This document shows positions 27,755 to 35,733 of a stretch of DNA of 54,962 bases, piece after piece. Position 1 is the first letter of the stretch. Every line of letters starts with the position of its first letter. Below the pieces are notes generated by a model that had not been told where the DNA came from, made no database searches, and was given only the letters and a program-made list of their open reading frames with translations. The stretch spans positions 1 through 54,962 of the forward strand of contig NZ_BAEP01000021.1 in NCBI RefSeq assembly GCF_000315015.1. Reading direction: 5' to 3'. Source of the stretch: Paraglaciecola mesophila KMM 241. GTDB lineage: Bacteria > Pseudomonadota > Gammaproteobacteria > Enterobacterales > Alteromonadaceae. The translations under genes were made by a program, and so were the position numbers.

Positions 27755-28822
27755 TTACAAACTGATATGTTTACGAATTCTAGGCCCAAGCGCGGTCGTT
27801 ACATGCAAAGGCAACTTTGCCCAAACTTTCTCAATTATGGGTCTGATTTTACCCTGTGGTACGTTTTCACGCTCATCGTTATCCTGAGCGCTAAAATCTT
27901 GTTGAGTTTGGGTTAGGGCATCATACCAATTCAGTAATTGTGGCGTGGCTCCCCACTGAGCTTTAAATCGATAAGTCCCCTCATTAAAAGTGGAGCGCCC
28001 AAAATCAAACGTTTGCATGTTATTGTCACACGCTTCTTTTAGTAAAGACCAATACAACAGCATGTTAGGAGCTAAACGATTGTACTGGGCAACTGTCGAT
28101 GCCCATGGTATTGAAGTCACTCCCCCAGTAGAAAGCGTTATCCCAGCACCAACGGGGACATTTTCACTATAAACGACGGATAATATACTGTTTTCTTTAT
28201 AGTTTTCAATGATATGTTGAAACCATGTCTTGCTATGTACAGGGGAGCCTAATTTACGCATGTTAATCGCGAATATGTGGTAAAAATCGTCTAAGCCATT
28301 ACCATTTTTATGGATTTCATAGCGCAGGCCATTTTTTTCTGACTTTCGTATTTGGCTACGTAATTTTGATTTGAAACCGCTCATTAATTCTTCACTTGTT
28401 GCTGGTAAGGGCAAAAGCATACGTACTTTTTGGCCTTCCATTTGTGATTCTGGCGCGGGTTCGTCTATGTAGTCTCTTAATTGAAATGTTTGCCCAGTGA
28501 CATTCAATAATTGCTGCTTCATGAATGCCAGTAGTTTATCTGCAGTTGTGCTGTCATCAGCGAGCAAGAAACCCAAATCACAATAGGGCAAGGAGCAAAA
28601 CGCAGGGCGCAACAGGGGTCTGCGCATCAAGATACAAGGCAACACGCCAACAACGTCATCGCCGCAAAGGGCAATAGCTGAGGTGTTTTTGTGCTGGTAT
28701 GCCTGTTCTACACTCTCTACCCAACCAAAATGATGATATGGCGTTGCTCTGGGGTGGTCATTGATATAGGCATTCCAGATGGATTTATCTGCTTGTGTGA
28801 CTAAGCGTACGTGCACCGTCAT
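27755..28822 (-). CDS. XrtA/PEP-CTERM-associated FemAB-like protein
   Basis: A 355 aa GNAT-fold protein of the FemAB type. YHHFGWVESVEQAYQHKN near the N-terminus, RSQIRKSEKNGLRYEI in the middle and DFGRSTFNEGTYRFKAQWGATPQLL near residue 280 match the exosortase-A-associated FemAB family (TIGR03019 type). Members presumably transfer an aminoacyl or acyl group, and its neighbour is the amidotransferase. Its ATG overlaps the upstream deacetylase stop by 4 bp. The donor and acceptor are unknown. Confidence 0.88.
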   Translation of the reverse strand: MTVHVRLVTQADKSIWNAYINDHPRATPYHHFGWVESVEQAYQHKNTSAIALCGDDVVGVLPCILMRRPLLRPAFCSLPYCDLGFLLADDSTTADKLLAFMKQQLLNVTGQTFQLRDYIDEPAPESQMEGQKVRMLLPLPATSEELMSGFKSKLRSQIRKSEKNGLRYEIHKNGNGLDDFYHIFAINMRKLGSPVHSKTWFQHIIENYKENSILSVVYSENVPVGAGITLSTGGVTSIPWASTVAQYNRLAPNMLLYWSLLKEACDNNMQTFDFGRSTFNEGTYRFKAQWGATPQLLNWYDALTQTQQDFSAQDNDERENVPQGKIRPIIEKVWAKLPLHVTTALGPRIRKHISL

Positions 28823-29826
28823 TTTGTGTTCTTCTGTGGAGGTTGCTGAATTTTTTCAGCTGCTTCAGATAGCGTACAAAAATCCAGTTGGTATTTAGCG
28901 CGCAACGTCGTGATCACCTCAGTTATGGATTCGCTTAAAAACTCATAGGCGTTACGGTTTCCTAATAAGCTGTTGTTGTTATCCAATAAGCTTGAGCTGT
29001 GCATGTACATGTGAAGCACTGTGTATCCTTTGTTTATAACGGTTTCGCACAGAGATAACATGTCTTTTGGTGCTGATAGCTCCGGGCACAAATATTGTTT
29101 ACGTAAAAAATGTGTGTGCCAAGCAATACCATTAAACCTCGTCCAGCTATATGGAGGAGATGCAAATTTGGTGTGAATGTCATTCCAGCGTGAAAAGTTC
29201 GGACGATTAAAGCCAACAGTTACTGGTAACTCAAAAATATCCCGCTGTTGTGATGACACAAGGGGATCGTTCAAATCAGGCCAGTAGGGGAGTGATGGTG
29301 CCCCAAGACAGCTGAAATAATCGTTGCTATAAAATGGATAAACGCTGGAATCGACGGTTATTCCTACATTGGTTAACAGCTTTAAAACATTGGAATCAAT
29401 TCCCCATCTGCCAGTGCGAAACGATTTGGCTTTAACTGAGAATTGCTCTTCGATGCGGCGCATTAATACGTCAAGTTTTTGCGATACTTGCTCTTTAGGC
29501 AAATTAACTACGTGTGAGCTTTCATCTGTCGCAGCGCCGAAATACGGGGGATTGCACCAAGGATGAAGGTGGGCACCAATTTCGCAATTTTGTTGAGCGG
29601 CAATTGTTCTGATAGTCGATGCAGCAGCAGGGCAATCCGCAACTGCATAGTCGACTAGATATGTCGGCCGAACCCCTAGAGCATCAAGGTGCGCATGAAA
29701 GCTGGGTAGCAATGCCACATTATTCACATCAGCATTTTGTTGTGGGAACGCACCTGACCAATCCCATTCTTCCTCTGTATCAATGGAGAGTATAAAAATA
29801 ATGGGTGGCGATTTGCTTCGTTGCAT
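28819..29826 (-). CDS. Polysaccharide deacetylase family protein (WalW-like)
   Basis: A 335 aa NodB-like hydrolase. FILSIDTEEEWDW supplies the first metal Asp, IGAHLHPWCNPPYF the His pair, and FRTGRWGIDSNVLKLL the substrate Arg block. SSVYPFYSNDY follows. It differs from the XrtA-type deacetylase at 1.3 kb, so the locus encodes two distinct deacetylase-like proteins. No signal peptide is evident. Its start overlaps the upstream GT4 stop by one base (TAATG) and its stop overlaps the FemAB-like start, giving strong translational coupling. Confidence 0.85.
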   Translation of the reverse strand: MQRSKSPPIIFILSIDTEEEWDWSGAFPQQNADVNNVALLPSFHAHLDALGVRPTYLVDYAVADCPAAASTIRTIAAQQNCEIGAHLHPWCNPPYFGAATDESSHVVNLPKEQVSQKLDVLMRRIEEQFSVKAKSFRTGRWGIDSNVLKLLTNVGITVDSSVYPFYSNDYFSCLGAPSLPYWPDLNDPLVSSQQRDIFELPVTVGFNRPNFSRWNDIHTKFASPPYSWTRFNGIAWHTHFLRKQYLCPELSAPKDMLSLCETVINKGYTVLHMYMHSSSLLDNNNSLLGNRNAYEFLSESITEVITTLRAKYQLDFCTLSEAAEKIQQPPQKNTK

Positions 29827-30940
29827 TAACTATCCTTTGTCATCTCTTCAAACAAATCACTGTACTGCGCTGCCATACGTTGAGCAGAATAATTATCGTA
29901 TACGAATTGCTTAGCATTTTCAGCCATTTCTGTCGCACACGGTTGGTCGTATAACAATTTTTCCCAATAGCTAAGTAGGGTTTGTTTATCCCCTAACGTT
30001 GCTAGTAATCCTGTTTTCTCATGGCTGATTAATTGGTCAATACCGGCTATATCATAAGCAGCCACAGGTATGCTGGCTGCCGTCGCTTCCATAAGGCATC
30101 TTGGGATCCCTTCTAACGTTGAGGTCATAACAAATAAATCAAACGACTTCAGTAAGCTTAATCTGTCATCCCTAAAACCTAAAAATTCTATTGCGTCTTT
30201 ACTGGCTAACGTTTGAGTATGCTGCTCTAAGTCTTGTCGCGCATCGCCATCCCCAAGCAAAATTAATTCAGTATCAGGATGCTTGGTATGTAATTCCTCA
30301 AAAATGTCGAGAATATCACGAATGTTTTTTCGACTAATCATTTGGCCCACAAAACCAATGCGTTTTTTGTTTGGCTCCACGCGCGCAGGTACGGGCTCTG
30401 CTTCCACCTCAGACAAGTCTACACCGTTCTGAATATACAGTGTTTTTTCAGGCTTAACGCCAATATCCAACACGTCTTGCATAAGCTGTTGTGAGAGAGG
30501 GACGACTTTATGGGCAAAGCGCATAGACTGACAGCCAAGCCAGATAAACGCCTTTAATTTGAAGTCTTTCGCATTCTCAAAGCCGTGTGGAGTCACCACG
30601 CACTGGATTTTCGCTCGTCTGGCGGCCAGTACGCCTATAATGTCTGATTTGTAGCCATGGGTGTGAATAATATCAATGTTTTGCTCGCGAATTAGCGCGG
30701 CGAGTCTATCCACCGCCCCTAAATCAAACTTATTCTTCATATCGACAATATGCGTTGCTAAATTTAACTTTTGGTATTCCTTGACCAACTCTAGCGGTTT
30801 TTGACCAGGCTCCATGGTGACTGCTAAGTCGCATATTGTCGTATCGGGATCTAAATGCTTTGCTAAGGCAAGTACCCAACGCTCTGCGCCGTAGAAGCCT
30901 GTAGGGCAAATAAATTGGAGTACTTTACGTTTTTTTTCAT
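29826..30940 (-). CDS. GT4 glycosyltransferase with start out of frame at an A8 tract
   Basis: The in-frame ATG at 30815 gives a 329 aa protein lacking the N-terminal strand and Gly loop. Upstream in the same frame the sequence encodes KVLQFICPTGFYGAERW and LALAKHLDPDTTICDLAVT with no start codon. An ATG at 30940, with AAGG about 8 nt before it, is followed by eight A residues and is one base short of this frame. Nine As would give MKKKRKVLQFICPTGFYGAE, a complete GT4. The remainder is intact: IIHTHGYKSDIIG, TPHGFENAKD, GFVGQMISRKNI, STLEGIPRCLMEATAASIPV. The gene lies 12 bp after the GT2 gene. Confidence 0.8.
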
Positions 30941-30952
30941 GGGTAACATGCC

Positions 30953-31909
30953 TTAAGTATTTTTATTGCTAATGGATTTAAATATGCCAGCAAAGGTACC
31001 AATCGCCCGAGCGGGAAAGTACACCGTATAGAAGGTGAATGTGTTTAAAAAAGAGACCTTCAATGTATCTAAGCGATACAAACGTATGGTGTATGCAAGT
31101 AAAGGTACCAGGGCCAATATCAAACTAAGTAAGGCTAGGGCCATTTGCCCGGCGCATATTAGAATAAGAGCACACAGAATGCATAAAAAAATCGCTGGGG
31201 GAACAATAAAGCTTGGCCACTCTCTGAGTGGAATATGCCGGCCTTCGATAGATTTCAAATTTGACTGCCCGCGCCATATCTCCTTATCAAACATACCTTT
31301 TAGGGTTTTATCTTCACCTAGATGAATGTAATTAGCTGCTGAGGTATAAAATAGGGCACCTAGTTGCGCTGCTTTGTCAGTAAAATAGTAATCTTCGCAG
31401 GTCAGCAAGTGTTCTGGAAATCCGCCAATTTTGTGAAATGCGCTGCGGGTAAGAAATAAATTTCGACCGGGTAAAAACGCTACGTTGGTATCCAATTCTG
31501 CATTGCTCAAACTCGTGCGAATTTTCTCTAGTGGCGGTGCCTCTGGCAGACAAATTTGCATAGCACTGGCGACAATCCGAGTTGGATCGCAATCTAAGGT
31601 GTCTAACATTTGCTCAAGCCAGTTTTCTGACAAATAGATGTCTGCATCAAGAAACGCTAGAAACTCTCCGCTAGCTTGAGTCTCGCCGTAATTTCTAAGG
31701 GCCGAGATGGTGTCTGACTCAGGACGTAAAAATGTGTTGATACGTAATGAATGGTCGTTACAAAAGGTGTGGCTCAGCGCCTCTTTCGTTTGACTGACCA
31801 CAATGACTTCTACTTGGGATAAGTCAAAGGTCTGTTTAGCAATAGATTCAATGGTTTGAATTAACATTTCAAACCTTCCCTTGTGGGGAATGATAAAAGA
31901 AATCTGCAT
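30953..31909 (-). CDS. Glycosyltransferase family 2
   Basis: A 318 aa GT-A enzyme. ISFIIPHKGRFEMLIQTIESIAKQT is the nucleotide-binding start, FLAFLDADIYLSENWLEQML holds the DxD metal site near residue 92, and GGFPEHLLTCEDYYFTDKAAQLG carries the ED acid motif. Residues 240-290 form two hydrophobic segments, so the enzyme is membrane-anchored with its catalytic domain in the cytoplasm. It lies 30 bp downstream of the PL26-like gene and 12 bp upstream of the A8-tract glycosyltransferase. Confidence 0.87.
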   Translation of the reverse strand: MQISFIIPHKGRFEMLIQTIESIAKQTFDLSQVEVIVVSQTKEALSHTFCNDHSLRINTFLRPESDTISALRNYGETQASGEFLAFLDADIYLSENWLEQMLDTLDCDPTRIVASAMQICLPEAPPLEKIRTSLSNAELDTNVAFLPGRNLFLTRSAFHKIGGFPEHLLTCEDYYFTDKAAQLGALFYTSAANYIHLGEDKTLKGMFDKEIWRGQSNLKSIEGRHIPLREWPSFIVPPAIFLCILCALILICAGQMALALLSLILALVPLLAYTIRLYRLDTLKVSFLNTFTFYTVYFPARAIGTFAGIFKSISNKNT

Positions 31910-31939
31910 CTAGTTAGGTGTTCCTGAGTGTATCACTGG

Positions 31940-34552
31940 CTATCCTAGCCTTTTTTTAAGCCAGTTTACTTCATTGCTAATTGAAAGTGCTAGCATACGT
32001 TTCACAAATGCTTTTACTATGCGCGTCACATTTGTGCCCTTGGCATAAGCTGGAGCCACCCAGTCCGTCTTTCGCGCATTGAACTCAGACGGCAGCACAG
32101 CGTGCTTGAAGTGAGACGTTGGTCCGTCGTTCTGCATCAGTAAAACCATGATACGGGTATAGGTTTTAGTGTCACTTTGCTCTAATCGAGCCGAAACTTC
32201 GTTCTCAAAATACTCAGCTTTTTGCAAAAGTGTGTGATCGTGCTTATTTCCGTAAAAGTAGGCCGCGCTAAGTACATGGGCTTTACGCAAGTCTTGAGCC
32301 GTCCAGGTATCATTTGGATATTCTAAAATTTCCGGTTTATCGAGATACATATATTCGTGTTCGAGCATCCACTGAGCAAAACATAACAGTCCATCTCGCG
32401 CATAATAAAAAGCGTCATCGAACTCCTTATTAACGCTTTTAATGTCTAGGTATCGCACTAAAGATTGTAGAAATACGGTGTAAAACCACGTTTCTTCGAC
32501 GTTGCTCAAATGGCGTAATGTGACGTCTTCATTTGGATGAATAGTATGTTGGATAACATGTTCAACTCTTTGTAGCGATGCACGTTCGCTTGTGATCACA
32601 TAACTGTCGAGCAACGCGTTAATGTAATTCGCGGTACCACGGTCAAGAGGGTATTGACCGGTAAAATGGTTCTTTAGGCCGAGTACATGTCTGTTTTTAA
32701 GGGCGAGTAACAGCTCTAGGCATGTATTGCCGCCCTCATACACATAAGTGATCCATTGAGTCAGTGTTTGCACGGCTTCTTTGGCGTTTGGGTTGCCAGT
32801 TAATATGTAATACAGCGCTAGACCTGATGTGTAACAATGTTGGCCGCCGGGTCCGCCGCCGCCAGCGTGATCCTGATAGGCACCTATACCTTGATGTTTT
32901 GAATATGAACGATGACTCGATGTAAAAGCCTGCAAATAATGATCAGTGTGCCAAAAAAGGCCGCCATTATATTCGTCCTTGTCCTGTTTAGTATGATAAA
33001 TATCGATATCCATAACATGCTTGGCGAGATCATCGGCTAGCGTAAACCACTGTTGGTCATTGCTTAGTATAAATTGCCGCAAGAAACCATAAATTGGATC
33101 GTACTGGTTGTTATAGTGTGAAACGAAAATTGAATCATCTTGGTGTTCTGCCGTTTCGTGATCAGCATAAATATCACCGAAATTCCGCCATCCGTATTCA
33201 TCAAGCTTTTCACGTTTTTCAAAGAAATTATTTTGTGAGTGTAAACCGTTATTTATCAAGTCCTGTATGGTGCTGTGTGCATTTTGACATTCTGTGTACA
33301 GCGGTATTTCACTATGTAAATATTCACCGCAAAAAAGGATACCTTTACTACTACTAGTGAGTTCGTCAAGTGAGTCAGGTTTATCGTTAGTTGAGAGCCA
33401 TACTGAATGCGTACTTTTTTCGCCACCTTGAAGCTCGTGCAGGTGGTTTTTCTGTGCAGGAAAAAAGCTGATTAGCATCTCATTAGGTGTCATGTTTATC
33501 GATGTAGGAAATTTCTGCCAAAAGTTCTCAATCGTAACACTTACCTTGTCGGCCCAAGATACTAAAGGCGTCGCCCGTTGACCCGAAGTAATGACTTCGC
33601 CTTCTTTGTCGACTTGGTAACCATTAACACTAAATGGGAGGGTGTTTCTATGGTCAACGTGCACAGGGCTTAGCCAATTCTCACCACCACTTGAAAATTG
33701 CTGAATACTCACGTTACTTGTATCTGTGGCCGCCTCTGTTAGATGAGTCTGCCACGGACTGTCCTGTTCTGTTCGATAACTAAAAGTTGAAGCATTATCG
33801 CCTTTCATAGCAAGGGTAAGTGCTGAAAAGTAAAACGAATTGGCATCTCCTAAATCCCAACTCCCCCCTGAGTGCACTGCCGCATTCGCGTTATGTAGGG
33901 TGACATCTAACTTTATCGCTTCATGGGCGGAGGTGAATAAAAAAACGCTTGTTGACGTAATATTCGAAACAGTGTCGTCATCTACGAGCGCGTAAGTCAT
34001 ATCGACCTGCACTGATAAAGCGTAGATAGCGCCATCAAGTAGCGATTGGGTGTGGTCTATGGATACCTGACAAGATGAAACGGCGCCTAATCGGCTATGG
34101 GCGTCATGTAAGTTCAGACAACCTCGGATAACCTTATTGGCGTCATCTGCTGTGCCTGGCGCGATTGAAAAGCTGCCATCAGCATGGGTTAACGTAAAGC
34201 GATAAAGCGAATGAGTGACTGTGGTGTGTGAGTCATTCGAAATATAAGATAGGCTCTCTGGTGCATTAGCGGTCTCGCTTTGCTTGGCCTTAGCAACCCT
34301 GAATATTAGGTCTCCTGTTAAGTGTTTGGGAACGGCAAAGGTTAGATGTAGCCATTTAATACTGCCATCAGGCCAATTGGTGAGTGCTTTTGCACCACAA
34401 GGTATTGGTGCTCCATTTGCTAATAGCTGACTTGCTGTAAGTTCATGTAATACGCCTTTTGCTAGAGGCACGCTCACAGAAGTAACAGCGCTGTTTTGCA
34501 ATGTGTCTAATTTTATGGGAACAGAGTAGTCACCGGCATCTTCAGTCATCAT
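31940..34552 (-). CDS. PL26/YetA-like putative polysaccharide lyase
   Basis: An 870 aa protein. The N-terminal VSVPLAKGVLHELTASQLL ... KALTNWPDGSIKWLHLTF resembles the RIFT-barrel domain of PcRGLX/YetA-like exo-rhamnogalacturonan lyases. The central and C-terminal regions have aromatic and His-rich helical repeats (GGGGPGGQHCYTSGLALYY, VEETWFYTVFLQSLVRYLD, DTWTAQDLRKAHVLSAAYF) typical of an (alpha/alpha) toroid. This would make it a polysaccharide lyase or hydrolase, but no signal peptide is visible, which is odd for a polymer-degrading enzyme. ATG at 34549 is an alternative start. It is 7 bp downstream of the CelD/BcsL-like gene and could edit lipid-linked intermediates or be exported by another route. 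Confidence 0.65.
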   Translation of the reverse strand: MMTEDAGDYSVPIKLDTLQNSAVTSVSVPLAKGVLHELTASQLLANGAPIPCGAKALTNWPDGSIKWLHLTFAVPKHLTGDLIFRVAKAKQSETANAPESLSYISNDSHTTVTHSLYRFTLTHADGSFSIAPGTADDANKVIRGCLNLHDAHSRLGAVSSCQVSIDHTQSLLDGAIYALSVQVDMTYALVDDDTVSNITSTSVFLFTSAHEAIKLDVTLHNANAAVHSGGSWDLGDANSFYFSALTLAMKGDNASTFSYRTEQDSPWQTHLTEAATDTSNVSIQQFSSGGENWLSPVHVDHRNTLPFSVNGYQVDKEGEVITSGQRATPLVSWADKVSVTIENFWQKFPTSINMTPNEMLISFFPAQKNHLHELQGGEKSTHSVWLSTNDKPDSLDELTSSSKGILFCGEYLHSEIPLYTECQNAHSTIQDLINNGLHSQNNFFEKREKLDEYGWRNFGDIYADHETAEHQDDSIFVSHYNNQYDPIYGFLRQFILSNDQQWFTLADDLAKHVMDIDIYHTKQDKDEYNGGLFWHTDHYLQAFTSSHRSYSKHQGIGAYQDHAGGGGPGGQHCYTSGLALYYILTGNPNAKEAVQTLTQWITYVYEGGNTCLELLLALKNRHVLGLKNHFTGQYPLDRGTANYINALLDSYVITSERASLQRVEHVIQHTIHPNEDVTLRHLSNVEETWFYTVFLQSLVRYLDIKSVNKEFDDAFYYARDGLLCFAQWMLEHEYMYLDKPEILEYPNDTWTAQDLRKAHVLSAAYFYGNKHDHTLLQKAEYFENEVSARLEQSDTKTYTRIMVLLMQNDGPTSHFKHAVLPSEFNARKTDWVAPAYAKGTNVTRIVKAFVKRMLALSISNEVNWLKKRLG

Positions 34553-34559
34553 TTGTATT

Positions 34560-35696
34560 CTAATGTCTCAGTATGTTTGGTAATGCGTTTTTATATCGTC
34601 TTGCACATTCTCGTAGACGCATAAACACAGTAGGTTGATAAAAACAAACCAGTGTTTGGCTTGTTTCAGGGAGGTTTGATAACGAACGCTTGTAGCGTGC
34701 TTCCCCTGCTAAAAAGCTATATTTACCGACTTTTTCAGCTATGGCTTGTTCAATTATATATGCATGTGCAATTAATCCGACTTTGACTCTGTTGTCGTCA
34801 TGGCCGTTTATGGCGGACAGGTAAAAATACCAAGTGTCATCATCTATTAATAGATATATGTAGGCGATTGGTTTTTTATCGAGAGTGAGACAGTAAAGTC
34901 GGGTTTTATTAGTTACATCATCTTCAAAAATAAGATGTCTGTGAAATTGCTCAAAAATTGGGTTATCAAATCCACTGCCAAATTCTGTATCTCTCCATTT
35001 ATCTTTGTGAAGTCGAGATATATCCTCTAGGAACGTTTCTTTTTGGGCTGCGGTTTGAGCCAAGGTAAGCTCTAGTTCACCAGATTGTGTTAATAGCTTT
35101 TTTGTACGCCTAATTTGTGAACGAGTGTTTTTCGATAAATCAGCTAAGTAATCATTTAAATTCGCTTTGTGACGTAAATCGACTTCGAAATCGGGGGAGC
35201 TAATAACTTCTCGACAGGATGGCCAGTTTAGTTTGAGTGAATCAATCACTTTTGAATTCGTTAAACCAAAATACAATTCGTGCCAAAGTTTTTTTTGCGC
35301 AAACAGATATTCCAACATGGCTAAACGTATCTGTTCTTTGTTGTTTTGATGCACCAGAAAATCGTTATGCTCAATCCACATTTGATCTGACGCCTGCTCA
35401 CCTTTTCTATGCAGCCATAGCTGTTTGATATTTATTCTGCTCGAAGAACGGGCGTTTCGCTGCGTTAAAAAAGCTAAACCTACACAGCGAGTATTTTCAT
35501 ACGCAGCTAACACAACCGGTACAGAATCTATTGACGTTAACCATGCTTTTATCCAGGACCAATTAAGAAAAACGCTAGCATCAGACTGTTTATAAAGCTC
35601 GCCCCACAGAGCCTCATGCAGCGCGATATCTTCTAATGGATAATGAGTGATGGTATAGATACGATTTACTCGGTTGAAATATATTAAACAGGCCAA
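34560..35696 (-). CDS. CelD/BcsL-like GNAT acetyltransferase, unusual start
   Basis: A 378 aa protein with the double-GNAT architecture of the CelD/BcsL family: SVFLNWSWIKAWLTS near residue 40, KNTRSQIRRTKKLL near 200, PIAYIYLLIDDDTWYFYLSAI and GKYSFLAGEARYKRSLS near 330. It may transfer an acyl or amino-acyl group to the polysaccharide. There is no in-frame ATG or GTG before the conserved part. The only ordinary initiation codon is a TTG at 35696, and it lies inside the 14 bp terminator hairpin of prsT with no ribosome site. The true start is therefore uncertain, and an AUA/AUC codon further in is possible. Confidence 0.75.
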   Translation of the reverse strand: MACLIYFNRVNRIYTITHYPLEDIALHEALWGELYKQSDASVFLNWSWIKAWLTSIDSVPVVLAAYENTRCVGLAFLTQRNARSSSRINIKQLWLHRKGEQASDQMWIEHNDFLVHQNNKEQIRLAMLEYLFAQKKLWHELYFGLTNSKVIDSLKLNWPSCREVISSPDFEVDLRHKANLNDYLADLSKNTRSQIRRTKKLLTQSGELELTLAQTAAQKETFLEDISRLHKDKWRDTEFGSGFDNPIFEQFHRHLIFEDDVTNKTRLYCLTLDKKPIAYIYLLIDDDTWYFYLSAINGHDDNRVKVGLIAHAYIIEQAIAEKVGKYSFLAGEARYKRSLSNLPETSQTLVCFYQPTVFMRLRECARRYKNALPNILRH

Positions 35697-35720
35697 GCAA
35701 AAAAACTTTTGCTTGGCCTG
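35689..35720 (-). terminator. Rho-independent terminator of prsT
   Basis: On the - strand a perfect 14 bp stem (CAGGCCAAGCAAAA with TTTTGCTTGGCCTG) and a 4 nt loop lie 13 nt after the prsT stop and are followed by TTTAATATATTT. It should end most prsT transcription and insulate the genes downstream. Confidence 0.8.
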
Positions 35721-35733
35721 TGACTGCCGTGAC

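Noticed and set aside
27682-27789. 36-residue N-terminal extension of the amidotransferase
   Set aside because: It precedes MCGIAGF, where Cys must be residue 2, and overlaps the FemAB-like gene. The start is at 27681.
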